In this document: in pieces, positions 7,623 to 12,044 of the stretch
How positions within the stretch are numbered: position 1 is the first letter of the stretch
How the letters are laid out: each line of letters begins with the position of its first letter
Assembly (NCBI GenBank): GCA_947071955.1
Contig: CAMTGL010000037.1
Span: 1 to 12,044 of the forward strand
Length of the DNA: 12,044 nucleotides
Reading direction: 5' to 3'
Origin: an uncultured Plesiomonas sp.
GTDB taxonomy: Bacteria > Pseudomonadota > Gammaproteobacteria > Enterobacterales > CAMTGL01
Program-made: the position numbers and the translations under genes
Notes under the pieces: generated by a model
Told to the model about the DNA's origin: nothing
Seen by the model: the letters and a program-made list of their open reading frames with translations, nothing else
Database searches by the model: none

Positions 7623-8207
7623 ATGAAAATGCTAAAAAAGGTTATTCTTCCCCTGATTGCAGTAGCAACGCTGGCCGGTTGTATCAACCAACCAACCAAC
7701 TCTATTGCCGTTAACCCGCCGATTACTCTACCACAACAAGACCCGACACTGATGGGCGCGACCATTTCGGTCAGCAGTTCTGATCAGCGCCCACAGCCTT
7801 ATCTGGCGATGGTTCGACGCTCTGAAGGAAAGCCGGAGCCGCTGTATGCTTCGCGTGATATCCGCTTCCTACTGCAAGAGACGCTAGAAAAGCAGATGCA
7901 AAAGCGCGGCTATATGCTGGGCGATAACGGCAAAGCTTCGTTGCAAATCATTCCCGTTGAAGTGTATGCCGATGTGCAAGAGGGCAACTTACGCCACAAC
8001 ATCACCACCAAGGCTAAAGTCAAAGTCATCACCCGCACCAGTAAGGGCGAGATGATTAAAGAGTTTCGCGCCAGCTACACCGTACAAGGCCCGCTAGGTG
8101 CAAAAAATGAGGATATCAGCAAAGCCATTAATGAAGTGCTGACCTCAGTGATCACTGATATGGCTCAAGATGACAGTATCAATACATATATCCGGCAAAG
8201 TGCGTAA
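7623..8207 (+). CDS. yajG: YajG family lipoprotein
   Basis: This is a predicted envelope lipoprotein of unestablished biochemical function; the family is known mainly from E. coli YajG (192 residues, next to ampG). The 194-residue product starts MKMLKKVILPLIAVATLAGC, a lipoprotein signal with lipobox LAGC and lipidated Cys at 20. Conserved stretches are ITLPQQDPTLMG at 34-45, SRDIRFLLQETLEKQM at 77-92, RGYMLG at 95-100, YADVQEGNLRHNI at 115-127 and the tail DMAQDDSINTYIRQ at 179-192. I chose the ATG at 7623, 10 nt after TAAGGA; the ATG at 7629 would be 16 nt away, and a longer in-frame start at 7584 would spoil the lipoprotein signal. It is divergent from bolA and 91 bp upstream of the cyclophilin gene. 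Confidence 0.92.
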   Translation: MKMLKKVILPLIAVATLAGCINQPTNSIAVNPPITLPQQDPTLMGATISVSSSDQRPQPYLAMVRRSEGKPEPLYASRDIRFLLQETLEKQMQKRGYMLGDNGKASLQIIPVEVYADVQEGNLRHNITTKAKVKVITRTSKGEMIKEFRASYTVQGPLGAKNEDISKAINEVLTSVITDMAQDDSINTYIRQSA

Positions 8208-8245
8208 TTTACGCGATTCAGCCCGCATTATTGACCTATTCCCCC

Positions 8246-8270
8246 TGCCCTATGCCGACTAAATAGGGCA
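8246..8270. repeat. Perfect 8-bp inverted repeat between yajG and the cyclophilin gene
   Basis: TGCCCTAT (8246-8253) and ATAGGGCA (8263-8270) can form a hairpin with a 9-nt loop. On the plus strand an A-rich tract follows, not a T-run, so this is not a standard intrinsic terminator for yajG. It could protect the yajG 3' end or structure the leader of the next gene. Confidence 0.5.
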
Positions 8271-8298
8271 AAAAAGCAAAAACAGGATAACAATTACG

Positions 8299-8841
8299 AT
8301 GAAAAAACTTATTTTGCTGCTGGCTTGTTGGGCTGGCACTGCATGGGCAGTTCCCACGGTCACACTGACAACCAATCAGGGTGAAATTGTGATCGATTTG
8401 AATGAAAAAGCCGCGCCTAAGACAGTCGCCAACTTTTTGCGCTATGCCGATGATGGCAGCTATGCCGGCACACAGTTTCACCGTGTCATTGCCGGATTTA
8501 TGATCCAAGGCGGTGGTATGGATGCGGAGTTACTCCCTCGCCCAACCTACGTGCCGGTGGTTAACGAGTCGGATAACAAACTCTCCAACCGTTATGGCAG
8601 CATTGCGATGGCCAGAACATCAGATCCTGACTCGGCAACGCGCCAGTTCTTTATCAACGTTAGCAACAACACGATGCTGGATAATGTACCCGGCCGCCCA
8701 GGTTATGCTGTATTTGGTGAGGTGGTAAAAGGTATGGACGTTGTTGAGAAAATTGCCGCCGTCAGCACCACCCGTAAAGGCGGTATGGCTGATGTTCCTG
8801 AAACACCGATTATCATTGAAAAAGTGAGCGTAACGCGCTAA
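8299..8841 (+). CDS. ppiA: Periplasmic peptidyl-prolyl cis-trans isomerase, cyclophilin type (PpiA-like)
   Basis: Cyclophilins isomerise Xaa-Pro peptide bonds during protein folding. A signal peptide with cleavage after AWA (residue 17) points to the periplasm. The mature domain starts with VPTVTLTTNQGEIVIDL. The active-site segment FHRVIAGFMIQGG gives catalytic R62 plus F67, M68 and Q70; RQFFINV gives F118 and YAVFGEVVKGMDVV follows. At the position of human CypA W121, met just before LD (126-128), this protein has Met; E. coli PpiA has Phe, and non-Trp residues there go with weak cyclosporin binding. At 180 residues it is slightly shorter than E. coli PpiA (190). The signal peptide argues against cytoplasmic PpiB. 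AGGA lies 11 nt before the ATG. The exact symbol is less certain than the family. Confidence 0.9.
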   Translation: MKKLILLLACWAGTAWAVPTVTLTTNQGEIVIDLNEKAAPKTVANFLRYADDGSYAGTQFHRVIAGFMIQGGGMDAELLPRPTYVPVVNESDNKLSNRYGSIAMARTSDPDSATRQFFINVSNNTMLDNVPGRPGYAVFGEVVKGMDVVEKIAAVSTTRKGGMADVPETPIIIEKVSVTR

Positions 8842-8850
8842 TTCTGTCAG

Positions 8851-8901
8851 CAGAGCAGGCCAATTGTGATGCTCAGATTTTTTAGCTCTGGTTACTTTTT
8901 T
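8851..8901 (+). terminator. Possible terminator after the cyclophilin gene
   Basis: GAGCA (8853-8857) and TGCTC (8870-8874) form a short stem, with six Ts at 8878-8883 shortly after. A competing pairing, CAGAGC (8851-8856) with GCTCTG (8885-8890), is followed by six more Ts at 8896-8901. Stems are short and loops long, so termination is probably weak or partial. Confidence 0.35.
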
Positions 8902-8935
8902 CAGAAAGCATTTTCCGAAAGAAAAAGGAGTTATT

Positions 8936-9265
8936 ATGCCGGCCTCTGCTGATGCATTTAGTCTGTTGTACCGTGACGCGCTTGCCAACCAGTTGCGGTT
9001 AATTCTGCTCGGCTGCGCTGAACCGGATAAATTGCAGCTTTTTTGTGATGATATTCTGCACCACTGGTGGGCAGATAACTACAATGAAGATGCACCGCTG
9101 ACTGCCAGTGAACATGCGTTCTGGTATGCCATGGCGCTGCTGGAAGCAACCCCCCTAATCAGCCTACGTGGTAACCGTTTCTTACGAACACGGCTGCAAG
9201 CTTGTATTGCAACATTAAGTGAGCAAGCCCCACTTCCTTCGGCCATCAGGGGCATTCGCCCCTGA
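8936..9265 (+). CDS. Hypothetical protein, 109 residues, between cyclophilin and ampG
   Basis: I do not recognise this protein. It is well supported as a gene: AAGGAG lies 5 nt before its ATG, it reads on the same strand as its neighbours, and it fills the gap between them. It has no signal peptide or convincing membrane helix, so it is probably cytoplasmic. It looks mostly helical, with a tryptophan- and acid-rich middle (HHWWADNYNEDAP at 42-54, then ASEHAFWYAMALLEATP at 57-73) and a basic C-terminal part (RGNRFLRTRLQ). There are three cysteines (27, 37, 89) in no known motif. Its 94-bp distance from the cyclophilin gene and a possible weak terminator between them leave co-transcription open. 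A perfect hairpin overlaps its stop codon. No function is inferred beyond its position. Confidence 0.75.
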   Translation: MPASADAFSLLYRDALANQLRLILLGCAEPDKLQLFCDDILHHWWADNYNEDAPLTASEHAFWYAMALLEATPLISLRGNRFLRTRLQACIATLSEQAPLPSAIRGIRP

Positions 9266-9266
9266 T
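9245..9266. repeat. Strong hairpin overlapping the stop codon of the hypothetical gene
   Basis: ATCAGGGGC (9245-9253) and GCCCCTGAT (9258-9266) form a 9-bp perfect stem with the 4-nt loop ATTC. The TGA stop at 9263-9265 lies in the right arm. No T-run follows on either strand, so this is not a classic intrinsic terminator, but it could block 3' exonucleases or act with Rho. Confidence 0.6.
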
Positions 9267-9574
9267 CCACAAAACGGTAAATGGCTCACAACTTCTCTGT
9301 ATTTAATACTATTTAGCACTCATTCTGTATCCATTCTGGCATGCATGTAAATGCCAGAAAGCAGGGTAATGCCGCCCTGTAAAATCTGCCGTAAGAAATA
9401 AAAACAGGCTCTATCATTTAAATACGCTAAAAACCTTAGCTTTCACTCTTTGGCCCAATAGTGCTAGCCTTTCAGACAAATCATCACTTATAGTCCTGAG
9501 CGTCTGCTTTATTGCTAACTATTCGCATTTAGCACTGTTTTGACTGACACAAAGTTAAAGAGAGTACCCTCTGT
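9266..9574. other. 309-bp gene-free region upstream of ampG
   Basis: No gene is seen here. The stretch holds tandem inverted repeats at 9334-9379 and a smaller repeat, GCTAA-N5-TTAGC, at 9426-9440. TATAGT (9489-9494) is a good -10 lookalike, but the best upstream hexamer (TAGCCT, 18 bp away) is a poor -35; if used, the ampG leader would be about 75 nt. Confidence 0.5.
9334..9379. repeat. Two adjacent inverted repeats in the ampG upstream region
   Basis: The first pairs TTCTGGCAT (9334-9342) with ATGCCAGAA (9351-9359), 9 bp with an 8-nt loop. The second pairs CAGGG (9362-9366) with CCCTG (9375-9379), 5 bp with an 8-nt loop. They are 2 bp apart. Neither has a T-run, so the role is unknown: regulatory leader, 3' end processing of the upstream gene, or part of a small RNA. 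Confidence 0.55.
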
Positions 9575-10942
9575 ATGCCATCATCCGCCTCAAGCCTGCG
9601 AAATATGCTGAAAAGCTATGCCGATATCCGGCTACTCTGGATTTTTCTTCTGGGCTGCGCCAGCGGTTTTCCGTGGGTACTGATTGGCTCAAGCATGAGC
9701 GGATGGCTGCAAGATGCGGGGATCTCGCGTTCAACAATCGGTTTTTTTGGCTCAATTTTTGTGGTGTATGCCATTCACTTTATGTGGGCACCGCTGATTG
9801 ACCGCGTAAAGTTACCCTTTCTTCACGCCAGACTCGGACAGCGCCGCAGCTGGATCTGTCTGATGCAGGTTTTTATTCTGCTGGCGACCGTGGGTATTGC
9901 GTTTACAAATCCGGCTAACTCGCTGTTATGGACAGCCGTTCTTGCCTTCACCATTGCCGTGGCATCATCAACACAAGATATCGCCATTGATGCCTACCGG
10001 ATTGATACCCTGTACCGTGACAAAGCACTACTGCCACAAGGCTCAGCCATGGCGGTCATCGGGTGGTGGACCGGCTACTCACTGCCGGGCTATCTCGCAT
10101 TCAGTTATGCCGACCGCTACGGTTGGCAACATGTGTATCTGGGAATGGCGGCTATCAGCCTTTTGTGGATCTGTGGTGTATTGCTGGCCCCTGAACCAGA
10201 AACTGGCCGCGAACACCTGCAGGCAGAAGCTGAACTGCAGTATGCAAAACATCTGCACAACAACCGGATTATTACGTGGCTTGCGGTCACTGTGATTGAG
10301 CCCTTTGCCGAGTTTTTCCGCCGCAACGGTACGTCAATAGCGCTGTCTATTATCAGTTTTGTCTTCTTGTTTAAAATTGGTGAAGCATTCCTTGGCCGGA
10401 TGTCGATCACTTTCTATAAAGAGATCGGTTTTAGCAACGAACAGATTGCCCACTATTCAAAACTGATTGGCTGGTTTGCCATGGTAGTCTTTACTTTGAT
10501 GGGCAGTGCGCTGAATGTTCGGTTTGGTATTGTACGGGGTCTGCTGATTGGCGGCATCGCGATGGCTGGCAGTAACCTGATGTTTGCTTGGATTGCGGCC
10601 GTCGGCCCGAATGAGCACCTGTTTGCTGCCACCATTATTGTCGATAACTTTACCAGTGCATTCTCATCGGTTGCATTTGTCTCTTTCCTTAGCTGGCTCA
10701 GTGGGCGAGCATTTTCAGCCACCCAATATGCGCTGCTTTCATCGCTAGGGAATTTGGGCCGCACCACGCTCTCTTCGTTTAGCGGTGAAATGGTTGACCG
10801 CCTGCACGGTAACTGGTCACTGTTTTTTATCTGCACCTCGCTGATGGTGATCCCCGGTTTATTGCTACTGATTTATGTAGGTAAACGTTTTTCAGCGTTG
10901 ACCCGTGATCCTGAATCACAACCAAAACAGCAACCCGAATAA
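9575..10942 (+). CDS. ampG: AmpG family muropeptide permease (MFS transporter)
   Basis: AmpG imports GlcNAc-anhydroMurNAc peptides released in wall turnover from periplasm to cytoplasm for recycling; in species with inducible AmpC this also feeds beta-lactamase induction. The 455-residue protein shows about 12 hydrophobic helices between 20 and 437. Family matches include LGCASGFPWVLIG at 26-38, MWAPLIDR at 70-77, SSTQDIAIDAYRIDTL at 131-146, FKIGEAFLG at 266-274, FSATQYALLSSLGNLGR at 380-396 and VPGLLLLIYV at 426-435 (MVIPGLLLLIYV). E. coli AmpG has 491 residues; this one ends in a hydrophilic tail (RDPESQPKQQPE) and lacks the extra C-terminal helices. The ATG at 9575 has GAGAG about 10 nt upstream, part of a small imperfect repeat (AGAGAGTACCCTCT). 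The yajG-ampG linkage supports the call; a paralogous AmpG-type carrier with another sugar-peptide substrate remains possible. Confidence 0.9.
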   Translation: MPSSASSLRNMLKSYADIRLLWIFLLGCASGFPWVLIGSSMSGWLQDAGISRSTIGFFGSIFVVYAIHFMWAPLIDRVKLPFLHARLGQRRSWICLMQVFILLATVGIAFTNPANSLLWTAVLAFTIAVASSTQDIAIDAYRIDTLYRDKALLPQGSAMAVIGWWTGYSLPGYLAFSYADRYGWQHVYLGMAAISLLWICGVLLAPEPETGREHLQAEAELQYAKHLHNNRIITWLAVTVIEPFAEFFRRNGTSIALSIISFVFLFKIGEAFLGRMSITFYKEIGFSNEQIAHYSKLIGWFAMVVFTLMGSALNVRFGIVRGLLIGGIAMAGSNLMFAWIAAVGPNEHLFAATIIVDNFTSAFSSVAFVSFLSWLSGRAFSATQYALLSSLGNLGRTTLSSFSGEMVDRLHGNWSLFFICTSLMVIPGLLLLIYVGKRFSALTRDPESQPKQQPE

Positions 10943-11018
10943 ACAAGATGAGGCTCGGTATTAGTCAGCACACAGTACTGACTCATAGCGCTTACGCTGT
11001 ACAAAAAACAGCGCGAGA

Positions 11019-11040
11019 TAAAGTGACTTGAATCACAAAT
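11019..11040. promoter_or_regulatory. Probable CRP (cAMP receptor protein) binding site upstream of ompK
   Basis: The core AGTGA (11022-11026), six bases, then TCACA (11033-11037) matches the TGTGA-N6-TCACA consensus at nine of ten positions, with A-rich flanks as preferred. It lies about 155 bp upstream of the ompK start and after ampG. In E. coli the related nucleoside channel gene tsx is activated by cAMP-CRP, which makes regulation of ompK the natural reading; this is inference. Confidence 0.6.
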
Positions 11041-11090
11041 AACGTTATCGATTGCGCAAGCCATCACAAAAATCGCGATGAACATCACTT

Positions 11091-11121
11091 AAGCCCTTCC
11101 CTCTTGCAGGAAGGGCTTTTA
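11091..11121 (+). terminator. Rho-independent terminator between ampG and ompK
   Basis: AAGCCCTTCC (11091-11100) pairs perfectly with GGAAGGGCTT (11109-11118) over 10 bp around an 8-nt loop, followed by TTTTATTAT. This is a strong plus-strand terminator 148 bp after the ampG stop and 72 bp before the ompK start. It would end ampG transcription, or attenuate ompK if the ompK promoter lies upstream of it. Confidence 0.85.
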
Positions 11122-11192
11122 TTATGTGCACCGTTTTGCAGCCTAGCTGCTGCCACATTTTTATACCCACGGGTTGTTTAACTGAGGTTCTC

Positions 11193-11924
11193 ATGCGCAA
11201 AAGTCTTGCTGGTTTATCTGCTCTCGCTGTTATGGCATCGGTTTCTGCTAACGCTGAGCCTATTTACAGCTTTGCCAATGTTAGTGCTAACTATCTGGAT
11301 TGGAGCAGCCGTACTACCGATGAAAGCGGTAAGAAAGACTTTCCGTATTTAGAACTTGAAGGTGGCGCAGGTTACAACTGGGGTGAAGTGTACGGTTTTT
11401 TTGATCTGGAAAACCCAACTCACAGCTATGACCGTGAAGATGGCCGCAGCCTGCGTATCGCAGCAAAAGGCACAGTACGCTACTACTTAGGTGATAGCGG
11501 CTTTAACCTGTACGGTCACTTCTACGATACTCACTCTGATGGTTTTAACGAACAAAACTTCATCTACGGTATCGGTTACAACTTTAATGTGGGCAGCTTC
11601 TGGGCAAAACCATTCCTAGCAGCAAACTACACCAACAACACCTTCTTTGATGGTAACAACGGTTATATGTTTGGTTGGGTTGCCGGTTATGACTTCGTGG
11701 TTGCCGATCAAAAGTTCAGCATCACCAACTGGAACGAATACGAATTTGCGCGTGATGCCGATTACGGCAACGGTGGTAAAGAGGGCCTAAACGGTGCCGT
11801 TGCACTGTGGTGGAATGCAACACCAAGCATCACCACCGGTATTCAGTACCGTTATGCAGACAAAAAGCTAGGCAGTGCTGCATACCAAGATGGTCTGATC
11901 TACAGCGTAAAATATAACTTCTGA
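11193..11924 (+). CDS. ompK: Outer-membrane channel of the OmpK / Tsx nucleoside-specific family
   Basis: This is an outer-membrane beta-barrel; Tsx members pass nucleosides, and vibrio OmpK is a major surface protein and phage receptor. The 243-residue precursor has a Sec signal peptide cleaved after SANA (residue 21), leaving EPIYSFANVSANYLDWSS. The rest shows alternating aromatic strands, such as YLELEGGAGYNWGEVYGFFD at 52-71, and the C-terminal strand LIYSVKYNF ends in Phe, the usual barrel-assembly signal. I chose the ATG at 11193, preceded by GAGG 5 nt upstream; an in-frame ATG at 11124 overlaps the terminator region and would bury the signal peptide. It is probably monocistronic, with CRP control possible. 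Substrate preference cannot be read from sequence. Confidence 0.9.
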   Translation: MRKSLAGLSALAVMASVSANAEPIYSFANVSANYLDWSSRTTDESGKKDFPYLELEGGAGYNWGEVYGFFDLENPTHSYDREDGRSLRIAAKGTVRYYLGDSGFNLYGHFYDTHSDGFNEQNFIYGIGYNFNVGSFWAKPFLAANYTNNTFFDGNNGYMFGWVAGYDFVVADQKFSITNWNEYEFARDADYGNGGKEGLNGAVALWWNATPSITTGIQYRYADKKLGSAAYQDGLIYSVKYNF

Positions 11925-12044
11925 TAGCCATCTTTTCTGGTCGGGTTTGGCAATATAACTGGGCATTGTTTATCAGTAGTGCCAGTTTAAGCGTTAAGCG
12001 TGAATACTTGACCATAAAAAAGCGCCGCCGATGAGTGTTTCACC

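Noticed and set aside
8284..8295. GGATAACAATT before the cyclophilin gene resembling lac operator
   Set aside because: Only a half-site matches, the other half is missing and no LacI-like context is present; most likely chance around the ribosome site.
12016..12030. AAAAAAGCGCCGCC near the right edge as a minus-strand terminator for a gene beyond the window
   Set aside because: Only one arm could be present; its partner would lie past base 12044, so it cannot be supported here.

Overview
The window looks like chromosomal DNA from a gammaproteobacterium of about 50% GC, probably Aeromonadales or a relative of the vibrios. A Tolumonas-like organism is my best guess, from moderate GC plus the gene set; this is inference. 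Supporting observations are a six-subunit Na+-translocating NADH:quinone reductase operon followed by apbE, the enterobacterial-style bolA / yajG / ampG neighbourhood, and a vibrio-type OmpK porin.

Left half (1-6344, all minus strand): nqrA-nqrB-nqrC-nqrD-nqrE-nqrF-apbE, read right to left. Gene junctions range from 8-bp overlaps to a 23-bp gap, so this is one operon. apbE is cut by the window edge. The cofactor residues expected for a working pump can be read: SGAT threonines in NqrB (T237) and NqrC (T225) for covalent FMN, paired cysteines in NqrD (C29, C112) and NqrE (C26, C120) for the intramembrane Fe-S centre, and the 2Fe-2S, FAD and NADH sites in NqrF. ApbE is the flavin transferase that attaches FMN to those threonines, so the pump and its maturation enzyme are co-transcribed.

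Middle (6345-7622): a 611-bp gene-free and partly very AT-rich region upstream of nqrA, then bolA on the minus strand, then a 337-bp divergent promoter region.

Right half (7623-12044, plus strand): yajG lipoprotein, a periplasmic cyclophilin (ppiA-like), an unrecognised 109-residue protein, a 12-helix AmpG-family muropeptide permease, and an OmpK/Tsx-like outer-membrane channel. In E. coli yajG and ampG are adjacent and divergent from bolA; here two extra genes lie between them. A clear CRP-type site and a strong intrinsic terminator lie between ampG and ompK.

I found no mobile element, CRISPR array, rRNA or tRNA, and no convincing new multi-gene system. The items most worth a second look are the unrecognised small gene, several perfect inverted repeats in non-coding DNA, and the regulatory layout upstream of ompK.
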